9,042 nt of DNA from Chromatiaceae bacterium (GCA_024235175.1 JACKMX010000012.1:1-9042); one strand, 5' to 3'; counted from the first letter of the stretch, positions 1 through 6,221 are shown. A program made the numbers and translations. The notes: generated from the sequence alone by a model not told the origin.

Positions 1-1256
1 ATCCCTGGAGAAAAGCCCTGCAGCTCCTGCAGTGAAAGGTCCGACAGATCGCACGCTTTTTCAACACAGCGCGAAACCGCTTTGCCCACGATTTCATGGG
101 CGTCGCGAAAGGGCGTACCCTGGCGCACCAGGTAGTCGGCCAGATCTGTGGCCGTGGCAAAACCCTTCATCACCGCAGCACGCATATTCTCACGCCGGCA
201 GCTTATTGCCGGGATCATGGCGGCGAATATCTTGAGCGAACCTTTTACATTGTCGACAGTGTCGAAAAGTGGCTCTTTATCTTCCTGGTTGTCTTTGTTG
301 TAGGCCAGAGGCTGGCTCTTCATCAGAGTCAACAGAGCGATGAGATGCCCGAATATGCGTCCGCTCTTGCCCCGGATCAGTTCCGGCACATCCGGATTCT
401 TCTTCTGAGGCATTATGGAGGATCCGGTACAGAAGCTGTCAGACAGTTCAATAAAAGAGAATTGGGCTGACGACCAGATAATGAGCTCCTCTGACATGCG
501 CGAAAGGTGCATCATAATCAGAGCGGCCGCGGCGCTGAACTCGATGGCAAAATCGCGATCGCTGACCGAGTCCAGCGAGTTTTCCGAAGGGCGCTCGAAT
601 CCAAGCAGCTGTGCGCTGTAGTGACGGTCGATCGGGTAGGTGGTGCCTGCCAGCGCGGCTGCGCCCAGCGGCATCACATTCACTCGACTGCTGCAGTCGG
701 CCAGCCGCTCCCGGTCGCGTTCCAACATCTCGAACCAAGCCATCATATGATGCCCGAAAGTGATTGGCTGGGCGGTTTGCAGGTGAGTGAAACCCGGCAT
801 GATGGTCTCCGCCTCCCGGAGTGCTATATCGAGCAACGCAAGCTGCAGCTTCAGCACGCCGGCCCTTATCTCCGCTATTTCATCGCGTAACCAGAGCCGG
901 ATGTCGGTGGCCACCTGATCGTTGCGCGAGCGGCCCGTGTGCAGTTTTTTTCCGGCGTAACCGATCTCATCGGTCAGCGCGGATTCGATATTCATGTGCA
1001 CATCTTCAAGTTCCACCGACCAATCGAAATCGCCGGATTCAATTCTGCTTTGGATCTTCTCAAGGCCATTGACTATGGCCTCCTGCTCCTGCCCGCTGAG
1101 AATTCCCGCGCGGGCCAGCATGCGCGCATGAGCGATTGATCCTGCAATGTCATAGCGGTAGAGGCGCTGATCGAACTCCACAGAGGCGGTAAACGCCTCC
1201 ACGAACGCGTCGGTCGGTTCGTTGAACCTTCCCGACCAAAGTTTTTTGTCACTCAT
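1..1256 (-). CDS. argH: argininosuccinate lyase, C-terminus cut by window edge
   Basis: Catalyses the last step of arginine synthesis, splitting argininosuccinate into arginine and fumarate in the cytoplasm; the family acts as a homotetramer. I translated the minus strand from the ATG at 1256 and it stays open for 418 codons to the window edge. It begins MSDKKLWSGRF, the usual ArgH N-terminus. Visible family motifs are HTGRSRNDQ (residues 106-114), the region around THLQ (158-161) and the fumarase/aspartase-superfamily signature GSSIMPQKKNPD (278-289), whose serine-containing loop supplies the catalytic base. Family members are about 460 residues, so roughly 40-45 C-terminal residues are missing. 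An AGGA Shine-Dalgarno lies about 10 nt before the ATG. There is no internal stop or frameshift. It is divergent from algZ, as in Pseudomonas. Identification is firm; only the 3' end is unseen. Confidence 0.97.
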   Translation of the reverse strand, partial: MSDKKLWSGRFNEPTDAFVEAFTASVEFDQRLYRYDIAGSIAHARMLARAGILSGQEQEAIVNGLEKIQSRIESGDFDWSVELEDVHMNIESALTDEIGYAGKKLHTGRSRNDQVATDIRLWLRDEIAEIRAGVLKLQLALLDIALREAETIMPGFTHLQTAQPITFGHHMMAWFEMLERDRERLADCSSRVNVMPLGAAALAGTTYPIDRHYSAQLLGFERPSENSLDSVSDRDFAIEFSAAAALIMMHLSRMSEELIIWSSAQFSFIELSDSFCTGSSIMPQKKNPDVPELIRGKSGRIFGHLIALLTLMKSQPLAYNKDNQEDKEPLFDTVDNVKGSLKIFAAMIPAISCRRENMRAAVMKGFATATDLADYLVRQGTPFRDAHEIVGKAVSRCVEKACDLSDLSLQELQGFSPG

Positions 1257-1488
1257 CGAAGACTGTTCCTGGGGTTATTGGCCCGTTTGGACTGCCAAAT
1301 TTCTGTTGCAGCATCATGGATCCGGCCGCCATAAATGGTTAATGCATCCATCGAAAAACCGGATGGCGGGGAAATTCAAAGGTTGATACACCATATTTCC
1401 TTAAAGGCAAAAGTTCCGTCGTCCGTTATCTTATATAGTGCAATAAGAATCGCCCTTTTTCAGAATTGTATCAGGATTCATCGGAGCT
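1257..1488. promoter_or_regulatory. divergent argH / algZ intergenic control region
   Basis: These 232 bp hold no convincing gene and must carry the promoters of argH (leftward) and algZ-algR (rightward). On the plus strand an AT-rich patch at 1432-1439 contains TATAGT, a fair -10 hexamer, but no good -35 stands 16-18 bp before it, which suggests an activator-dependent promoter. Just upstream TCCGT occurs twice in direct orientation at 1415-1419 and 1422-1426. CCGTTTGGA at 1283-1291 shares seven of nine bases with one remembered AlgR-box variant, CCGTTTGTC. A clear leftward promoter for argH was not found; the minus strand has only weak matches. That the region is regulatory follows from the divergent genes; the individual sites are inference. 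Confidence 0.45.
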
Positions 1489-2547
1489 ATGGCGCAAGCT
1501 GAAACAGCAAATGGCGGGGAGAGCGGAACAGGCTCTTTCCTGCCCAATTTCTGTGGTATTCGGATGGTGTTCGCACTGGTCATAACCGCCGAACTGTTAG
1601 CGGTTCTGTTGACGCTTGCCGGAGCTCACTCTCTGAACGGTTTTTCCACCGAGTTGAGCATGCGCTCCCTTATGATTCAGTGGATTGCTCTGCTCGGAAC
1701 CGCACTGCTATGCCTGGCGCGTCCCCGGCTGGCAAGGCTGAGCAGTGCAATGGCGGGTGTTGCCGCCTGGCTGCTCATACTTTGTGTAAGCCTGGTCACC
1801 GCACTCGGGGCGCTCTGGTTGTTGCATGAACCGTTGACCTCATCCCGGAGCCTGGCTCTACTGGTTGAGAGCCTTGCAATAAGCGCGATCGTGACGGCAC
1901 TGCTTCTTCGTTACCTCTACATGCAGCATCTCTGGCGGGTTCAGGTGGAAGCAGAGTCCGAAGCCAGATTTCAGGCCCTGCAATCGCGCATACGCCCCCA
2001 TTTTCTGTTCAACAGCATGAACACTATCGCCAACCTTACCCGTGCCGACCCCAAGCTGGCGGAGGAGGTTGTGCAGGATCTGTCCGATCTGTTTCGAGCC
2101 AGCCTGTCCGACAGTCAGCGCCGTTCGACCCTGGGCGACGAGTTGGACCTGGTGCGCGGCTATTTACGTATCGAAAGCCAGCGCCTGGGCGACCGGCTGC
2201 GAGTGGTGTGGGATCTGGAGGAGCTGCCGGAGCAGGCGGCGTTGCCTGCCCTGATTCTGCAGCCGCTGTTGGAAAATGCCGTATACCACGGGATTGAAAC
2301 CTCATCCGGGCCGGGAACCATTCATGTGAGCGGTCGTTATCGCCGCAACAGAGTGAATATCAGCATCCGCAATACACTGCCGCAACGGGGGACTACCGGA
2401 AAGCGAAGGGAGGGAAATGCGATGGCCCTGGAGAATACTCGCCAGCGGCTGCAGGGTTTTTTTCATGATGAATCCCAACTGACCATCGGAGAGGTCGACG
2501 GTGAATACCAGGTCCGCGTCGTTTTCCCCTATCCCTGGAGTCCCTGA
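1489..2547 (+). CDS. algZ: AlgZ/FimS-type membrane sensor histidine kinase (LytS-like His_kinase family)
   Basis: Sensor of a two-component pair with the regulator that follows it. The 352-residue protein opens with a cytoplasmic stretch holding FLPNFCG (17-23), which resembles AlgZ N-termini. Four predicted membrane helices follow, at about 26-45, 57-76, 88-112 and 121-142. The dimerisation/phosphoacceptor segment of the PF06580 family is FQALQSRIRPHFLFNSMNTI (161-180), with His171 the expected phosphorylation site. An N-box-like LLENAVYHGI (260-269) has Asn263. The usual glycine-rich G-box is replaced by GNAMALENTRQRL (309-321), a degenerate form also recalled from Pseudomonas AlgZ, so ATP binding may be atypical. 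In Pseudomonas AlgZ/AlgR controls alginate, twitching motility and virulence; the signal and targets here are unknown. The start is supported by GGAG and AGGA just upstream and by the N-terminal motif. The stop overlaps the algR ATG by one base. Confidence 0.9.
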   Translation: MAQAETANGGESGTGSFLPNFCGIRMVFALVITAELLAVLLTLAGAHSLNGFSTELSMRSLMIQWIALLGTALLCLARPRLARLSSAMAGVAAWLLILCVSLVTALGALWLLHEPLTSSRSLALLVESLAISAIVTALLLRYLYMQHLWRVQVEAESEARFQALQSRIRPHFLFNSMNTIANLTRADPKLAEEVVQDLSDLFRASLSDSQRRSTLGDELDLVRGYLRIESQRLGDRLRVVWDLEELPEQAALPALILQPLLENAVYHGIETSSGPGTIHVSGRYRRNRVNISIRNTLPQRGTTGKRREGNAMALENTRQRLQGFFHDESQLTIGEVDGEYQVRVVFPYPWSP

Positions 2548-3281
2548 TGAATATACTGATTGTGGATGACGAGGCGCCGGCACGCGATCGTCTGCGAGCG
2601 CTGATCGAGGAGATTGGCGCCCCCTATTCTGTTGCCGGTGATGCAGCCAACGGCGAGCAGGCGCTGAAGCAGTGTCGGCGGCTTGATGTCGATCTTGTGC
2701 TGATGGATATCCGTATGCCTGGAATGGACGGCATCGAAGCCGCTGCACAACTCGCCCGGCTGGAGGTGCCGCCGACGGTGATTTTTGTGACTGCATTCGA
2801 GGAGCATGCACTGGAGGCGTTCCGGGGCAACGCGGCGGACTATCTACTCAAACCGATACGGCGCCGGCGGTTGGAGCAATCATTGATGAGGGCGGCGGTG
2901 CCGACCCGCGCACAGCTGCAGTCACTGCGGCGGCAACCGGAGCTTCCCACTCATATCTGTACCAGCTACCGCGGCGGGATCAAACGTATAGCGGTTCAGG
3001 ACGTGATTTTACTGCGTGCCGACCAGAAGTATGTCACTGCCGTAAGTTGCGACGGTGAGGCGTTGCTGGAGGAGTCGCTCAGGTCCCTGGAGGAGCGTTT
3101 CGGGGAGCTGTTCTTTCGCATCCATCGAAATGCATTGGTTGCACGGAGGCGCTTGATTGGGCTGGTAAAGCTGAACGATGGCCGCTGCCTGGCGAAGCTG
3201 GCCGGTTGCGCTGAGCAGCCGGAGATCAGCCGCCGCCATCTTGCGCAGATTCGGCGATGGTTGAGACAGGGAAGCAACTAG
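2547..3281 (+). CDS. algR: AlgR-type LytTR-family response regulator
   Basis: DNA-binding regulator paired with the kinase before it. It is 244 residues, close to Pseudomonas AlgR (about 248). The N-terminal receiver domain (1-115) has the acidic pair Asp7-Asp8, the phosphoacceptor Asp54 in LVLMDIRMPGMDG, Thr82 and Lys102 of YLLKP: a complete receiver active site. The LytTR DNA-binding domain covers about 136-240 and includes the segment RIHRNALV (191-198). The ATG lies inside the kinase stop (TGATG), with GGAG six bases upstream inside the algZ 3' end, so the two are very likely translationally coupled. Phosphorylated AlgR-family proteins act as transcription activators or repressors; AlgR can also act without phosphorylation at some Pseudomonas promoters. 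Its targets here cannot be read off, though TCCGT repeats upstream of algZ make autoregulation possible. It is followed by a likely terminator. Confidence 0.93.
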   Translation: MNILIVDDEAPARDRLRALIEEIGAPYSVAGDAANGEQALKQCRRLDVDLVLMDIRMPGMDGIEAAAQLARLEVPPTVIFVTAFEEHALEAFRGNAADYLLKPIRRRRLEQSLMRAAVPTRAQLQSLRRQPELPTHICTSYRGGIKRIAVQDVILLRADQKYVTAVSCDGEALLEESLRSLEERFGELFFRIHRNALVARRRLIGLVKLNDGRCLAKLAGCAEQPEISRRHLAQIRRWLRQGSN

Positions 3282-3304
3282 GTTCTGGCTTAACACTCGT
3301 TGTC

Positions 3305-3326
3305 AGCGCGGCAGGGTGCTTTTTTT
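3305..3326 (+). terminator. probable Rho-independent terminator after algR
   Basis: Arms AGCGC (3305-3309) and GTGCT (3316-3320) pair over five positions, one of them a G-T wobble, around a six-base loop. A run of seven T starts in the last stem base and continues to 3326. It lies 23 bases past the algR stop. The stem is short, so termination may be partial, but position and T-run both fit the end of an algZR transcript. Confidence 0.5.
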
Positions 3327-3389
3327 CCGTGAACGGATAAGTGCAGTAGACTCACGGACCATATGGAAGGGCTTCAACTCTGTCGGATG

Positions 3390-3398
3390 TGATAAAAT
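3390..3398 (+). promoter_or_regulatory. extended -10 promoter candidate for the small membrane protein
   Basis: TGATAAAAT fits the extended -10 form TG-N-TATAAT with five of six bases in the hexamer. No convincing -35 lies 16-18 bp upstream, which an extended -10 can tolerate. Transcription would begin near 3405, giving a leader of about 55 bases before the ATG at 3460. Together with the terminator at 3305-3326 it suggests the small gene has its own transcript separate from algZR. CCAG (3399-3402) and CTGG (3417-3420) form a weak inverted pair just downstream. Confidence 0.35.
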
Positions 3399-3459
3399 CC
3401 AGGTTTATATTTTTCTCTGGTGATATTGTCAGCATGCCAATTAAACCGGTAACAAGGAT

Positions 3460-3798
3460 ATGGCGGAAAATAGATCCAGCCCGCAATCGTCGATCAGTCT
3501 GCTAATCGGTATAACCGCTTTTTTCGGGCTTATTTTGGTAATGATTGGCGCAATGGTGCTAACCCACGCGGCGTATATGGCATGGCAGCTGTACACAGAT
3601 CCCGATGCCATCACCGGTTTCGCGCATTCGCTGAAACTTGCCACCTCAAGCAAAGTGGAGATAGATCTGAATGGCCTTGACCCTTTGCGTTTGATCGCCT
3701 GGCCATTGATTGTTTTGGCGCTGCTGTTACAGGGAAAGATCGGTATATGGAGCGTAGAGGCCGGCGCACGTCTGCTCGGTACCGTCCGCAATCAGTAA
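3460..3798 (+). CDS. small two-helix membrane protein of unknown function
   Basis: I do not recognise this 112-residue protein. It has a short polar N-terminus, a hydrophobic helix at about 12-38, a middle section with acidic residues (about 44-72, including YTDPDAITGF and KVEIDLNGLDP), a second helix at about 75-93, and a short basic C-terminus ending GTVRNQ. Both helices are long enough to cross the membrane, so an inner-membrane protein with the middle loop on one side is likely. AAGGA precedes the ATG by only about two bases, closer than usual, but an in-frame TAA at about 3442 rules out a longer form. It has its own candidate promoter, lies after the algR terminator, and its stop overlaps the 3' end of the opposing SLOG-family gene by seven bases. 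Reading frame and hydrophobicity support a real gene; function is unknown. Confidence 0.65.
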   Translation: MAENRSSPQSSISLLIGITAFFGLILVMIGAMVLTHAAYMAWQLYTDPDAITGFAHSLKLATSSKVEIDLNGLDPLRLIAWPLIVLALLLQGKIGIWSVEAGARLLGTVRNQ

Positions 3799-4253
3799 TC
3801 AGCCAGGAACAGAGAAAGCACTTTGTGTGTGTAGGAGTAAGCAATTGGCTCTCCGCTCGCACGAGGACCTGCAACGTTGAGCCTGGCAATACCTTGCCGC
3901 AATATGAAATGCTTTATCAGTGAGGCTGCTTTGGATTCCGGCAGCCGGTTTGCGTCCAGCAACAGGTGGGGTTTGTTGTGTGCCGTGCAGAACTCCAGGG
4001 TTCGTGCAGTGCCGCCGGACAGACTGCCGAAATAGATGATCAGCGTGGCATCGCTGTCAGTAACGTTCTTCTCGGTCCGCTGCAGATAATCCCCATCGGG
4101 AATTTCCAGTAATGGATAGGTATCGGGAATCCTGCCGTCTTCCGCTTTGCGTCCAGAGGGGCACCATCCCCCAACCTCTGTTCCAGCCTCCATTGCCGCA
4201 TCCAATGCAGCGCGGTCAACACCCGTCTGGCCGCCGGAGATGATTGTAATCAT
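3792..4253 (-). CDS. circularly permuted YpsA / putative molybdenum carrier family protein (SLOG superfamily)
   Basis: A 153-residue cytoplasmic protein of the family named 'putative molybdenum carrier' and later reclassified as circularly permuted YpsA (PF12694) within the SLOG nucleotide-binding superfamily. Visible motifs are SGGQTGVDRAALD (6-18), GGWCPSGRKAEDG (28-40), TYPL (45-48), a strand with NVTDSDATLII (63-73), a GGTARTLEF loop (80-88) and LNVAGPRAS near the end (125-133). SLOG proteins bind nucleotides or nucleotide-derived ligands; the family's biochemical role is not established and the molybdenum name rests on old structural inference. I chose ATG at 4253 over TTG at 4256 because GGAG sits eight bases before the ATG. 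It is transcribed away from hemC and toward the small membrane protein, overlapping that gene's 3' end by seven bases. No molybdenum-cofactor gene is visible nearby. Confidence 0.85.
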   Translation of the reverse strand: MITIISGGQTGVDRAALDAAMEAGTEVGGWCPSGRKAEDGRIPDTYPLLEIPDGDYLQRTEKNVTDSDATLIIYFGSLSGGTARTLEFCTAHNKPHLLLDANRLPESKAASLIKHFILRQGIARLNVAGPRASGEPIAYSYTHKVLSLFLADY

Positions 4254-4338
4254 CAATTGCGCTCCGTAATACTTTTCGTTTCAGCGTGGCTTCTCGTCAA
4301 AGATTATCTGCTGGCGTTGCATCCTGCCACTCTGAAAC

Positions 4339-4363
4339 ATGCACAACCGTGCATCTGTACAGA
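4339..4363. promoter_or_regulatory. two abutting palindromes upstream of hemC, operator candidate
   Basis: ATGCAC (4339-4344) and GTGCAT (4349-4354) form a perfect 6-bp inverted repeat around AACC. It runs directly into TCTGTACAGA (4354-4363), a perfect 10-base palindrome, sharing one base. In addition TCTG at 4331-4334 can pair with CAGA at 4360-4363. The cluster ends seven bases before the proposed hemC -35 and lies between two divergent genes, a typical site for a dimeric repressor or activator. The cognate protein is not identified. The spacing does not fit LexA, and I do not match it to NtrC. Confidence 0.35.
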
Positions 4364-4370
4364 GACCAAT

Positions 4371-4399
4371 TTGCCAGCACCCGGGATTGGCATTAGCAT
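4371..4399 (+). promoter_or_regulatory. sigma70-like promoter candidate for hemC
   Basis: TTGCCA (4371-4376, five of six to the -35 consensus) and TAGCAT (4394-4399, four of six to the -10) are separated by an ideal 17 bases. Transcription would start near 4406, about 21 bases before the hemC ATG. Its position in the gap between two divergent genes and directly after the palindrome cluster supports it as the promoter of the hemCDXY block. Confidence 0.45.
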
Positions 4400-4426
4400 G
4401 CGTCTTTTCAGCCGAGACGAGCATCC

Positions 4427-5356
4427 ATGTCCGAACAGACCATTCGAATAGCCACCCGAAAATCCCCGTTGGCAATGTGGCAGGCAGAGCATGTCTCCAG
4501 CCTGCTCCGGAAAGAGCATCCAGGTCTGCAGGTGGAGTTGATCGGAATGAGCACCCAGGGAGATAAGATTCTGGATACGCCGCTGGCGAAGATCGGCGGT
4601 AAGGGGCTGTTCGTCAAGGAGCTGGAACAGGGAATGCTGAGCAACCGTGCGGATATTGCAGTTCACTCGATGAAGGATGTGCCGGTGGATCTGCCCGAAG
4701 GGCTGCACCTTGCGGTTATTCTGGAAAGGGAAGATCCGCGTGATGCTTTTGTCTCAAATCGCTACAAGAGCCTGGACGATTTGCCAAAAGGTGCGGTGCT
4801 CGGCACCTCCAGCCTGCGCCGTCAGTGCCAGATCGCAGAACAGCGGCCCGATCTGAAGATCAAATCTTTACGCGGCAACGTGAATACCCGCTTAAGCAAA
4901 CTGGACGAAGGCAGGTTTGACGCCATCATTCTGGCATCAGCCGGCCTCAAGCGTCTTGGTTTCAAAAAGCGAATAACAACCTTGCTCGAACCGGAACAGA
5001 GTCTGCCTGCAATCGGGCAGGGTGCGATAGGTATAGAGTGCAGAACCGACGACGAAAGGGTGAACTCTCTTGTAGCGCCGCTGCACGATCTGGAAACGGC
5101 CCTCTGCGTGGTGGCGGAACGTGCCATGAACAACCGCCTGATGGGTGGTTGCCAGGTCCCCATCGCCGGTTACGCCGTGATTAATCACAACAGAATCTAT
5201 ATGCGCGGCCTGGTGGGTGAACCTGATGGGAGCCGGATCATCCGCAGTGAAAGCAGTGCGCCGGCAACCCAGGCCGAAGCGCTGGGGGCATCACTTGCGG
5301 AGGATCTGTTGGGGCAGGGCGCAGATCAGGTGTTGAAGCATCTGTTCAGGGATTGA
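4427..5356 (+). CDS. hemC: porphobilinogen deaminase (hydroxymethylbilane synthase)
   Basis: Joins four porphobilinogen molecules head to tail into hydroxymethylbilane, the linear precursor of uroporphyrinogen III, in the cytoplasm. It is 309 residues, near the usual 305-320. Domain 1 opens IRIATRKSPLAMWQA (6-20) and has the catalytic Asp84 in HSMKDVP (80-86). The substrate/cofactor arginine region TSSLRRQCQ is at 127-135, with LRGNVNTRLSKLD at 148-160. The dipyrromethane cofactor is held by Cys242 in MGGCQVPIAGYA (239-250). Asp84 and Cys242 fall at the same numbers as in Escherichia coli. The start is the only good ATG; the ribosome site upstream is weak (GAG about seven bases away). It leads the hemC-hemD-hemX-hemY block, with hemD seven bases past its stop. 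Confidence 0.97.
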   Translation: MSEQTIRIATRKSPLAMWQAEHVSSLLRKEHPGLQVELIGMSTQGDKILDTPLAKIGGKGLFVKELEQGMLSNRADIAVHSMKDVPVDLPEGLHLAVILEREDPRDAFVSNRYKSLDDLPKGAVLGTSSLRRQCQIAEQRPDLKIKSLRGNVNTRLSKLDEGRFDAIILASAGLKRLGFKKRITTLLEPEQSLPAIGQGAIGIECRTDDERVNSLVAPLHDLETALCVVAERAMNNRLMGGCQVPIAGYAVINHNRIYMRGLVGEPDGSRIIRSESSAPATQAEALGASLAEDLLGQGADQVLKHLFRD

Positions 5357-5363
5357 TCCGGAG

Positions 5364-6146
5364 TTGGATCCAGCAGACTGTAATCTTGCCGGAACGGGAG
5401 TGCTCATCACCCGGGCTGCACATCAGGCGGAGGGGCTGTGTAAGCTGGTTGACGAACTAAATGGGCGCCCACTTCGATTTCCGGCTTTAGAGATTTCAGC
5501 ACCGGCGCAAACCGAGCAGTTGAAAGAGCTTCTTGCCCGTATTGAAGATTTTGATGTTGCGGTATTCATCAGTGCCAATGCGGTAAAATGGGGTGTGAAG
5601 TATCTCAGTAAAGGGCGCCTCCCAGAGCAGATGAGAACAGCGTCAGTCGGACTTGCGACCGCGCAGGCACTGGCCGAATCGGGCCATCAGGTTACATTGG
5701 TGCCGAAACAGGGGTTCGACAGCGAAGCACTGTTGGCAGCACCTGAATTGAGCGCACAACAGGTGGCAGGCAAAAGGGTTCTTATATTCCGTGGGAAGGA
5801 TGGAAGGGCGTTGTTGGGGGAGACACTCACCCGGCGTGGGGCGCTGGTTGAGTATGCGGAAGTCTATCAACGCAGCTGTCCGGAGCCGACTGGCGACCTT
5901 GACAAGAAACCCTGGCTAGACAGCCTGGATGTGATAACGGCGACCAGCAACGCTATTCTGGATAATCTGTACCTGCTGTTTGGAGAGACGCAGCGTGCCC
6001 GCCTGCAACAGACGCCTTTGGTAGTGATTTCAGAGCGTATGCGCGAGCATGCACATGCCTTGGGTTGCCGTCAGGTGATTCTTGCGGATGGGCCTGATGA
6101 TCGCGCAATTGTCGAAGCGATTTGCCGCTGGATTGTGAGCAGATAG
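5364..6146 (+). CDS. hemD: uroporphyrinogen-III synthase, probable TTG start
   Basis: Closes hydroxymethylbilane with inversion of ring D to give uroporphyrinogen III, the branch point to heme, siroheme and cobalamin. The 260-residue protein has the weakly conserved two-lobed HemD fold. Landmarks are VLITRAAHQAEGL (13-25), VFISANAV (67-74), VGLATAQAL (95-103), KRVLIFRGKDGR (137-148) followed by GALVEYAEVYQR (159-170), and TATSNAILDNL (192-202). No ATG fits the 5' end. TTG at 5364 has AGGGA 11 bases upstream and retains the residues LAG before the first strand, as in relatives. A GTG at 5400 is a shorter alternative but would trim that N-terminus. It lies seven bases after hemC, so coupling is likely. 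It is separate from hemX here; in some species the two are fused. Confidence 0.92.
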   Translation: MDPADCNLAGTGVLITRAAHQAEGLCKLVDELNGRPLRFPALEISAPAQTEQLKELLARIEDFDVAVFISANAVKWGVKYLSKGRLPEQMRTASVGLATAQALAESGHQVTLVPKQGFDSEALLAAPELSAQQVAGKRVLIFRGKDGRALLGETLTRRGALVEYAEVYQRSCPEPTGDLDKKPWLDSLDVITATSNAILDNLYLLFGETQRARLQQTPLVVISERMREHAHALGCRQVILADGPDDRAIVEAICRWIVSR

Positions 6147-6152
6147 TGCCAA

Positions 6153-6173
6153 CATGCCATCGGGTATGGCATG
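6153..6173 (+). repeat. perfect 8-bp inverted repeat between hemD and hemX
   Basis: CATGCCAT (6153-6160) and ATGGCATG (6166-6173) are exact reverse complements around the five-base loop CGGGT. The repeat begins six bases after the hemD stop. No T-run follows, so it is not a standard terminator. As RNA it could form a stable hairpin that affects message processing or the downstream ribosome site. It contains the ATG at 6171, which would be sequestered in the stem and is therefore a poor candidate for the hemX start. Confidence 0.55.
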
Positions 6174-6221
6174 CTCCGGACTGGAACTCAGTCGGGTGAC
6201 GGGATTAATACGAGAGATACG

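Noticed and set aside
32..1139. A series of overlapping plus-strand open frames of 66-127 codons, plus a minus-strand one at 448-738
   Set aside because: All lie inside the intact argH reading frame on the minus strand and show no family motifs; they are shadows of a conserved G+C-rich gene.
2531..2540. The ten bases ATCCCTGGAG occur here and at 1-10, considered as a repeat
   Set aside because: Both copies lie inside coding sequence of unrelated genes, there is no extension of similarity, and a single 10-base match in 9 kb is weak evidence.
2302..2811. A 169-codon minus-strand open frame across the algZ/algR junction
   Set aside because: It covers the 3' end of algZ and the receiver domain of algR, both clearly coding on the plus strand.
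3327..3357. CCGTGA (3327-3332) and TCACGG (3352-3357) as a terminator stem
   Set aside because: The loop would be 19 bases and no T-run follows; the stem at 3305-3320 with seven T is the better terminator.
3434..3505. A 23-codon plus-strand frame starting ATGCCAATT, overlapping the small membrane protein start, considered as a leader peptide
   Set aside because: There is no good ribosome site, no amino-acid run typical of attenuation leaders and no attenuator structure behind it.
4355..4362. CTGTACAG considered as a LexA SOS box
   Set aside because: LexA sites in this group need about eight bases between CTGT and ACAG; here there are none.
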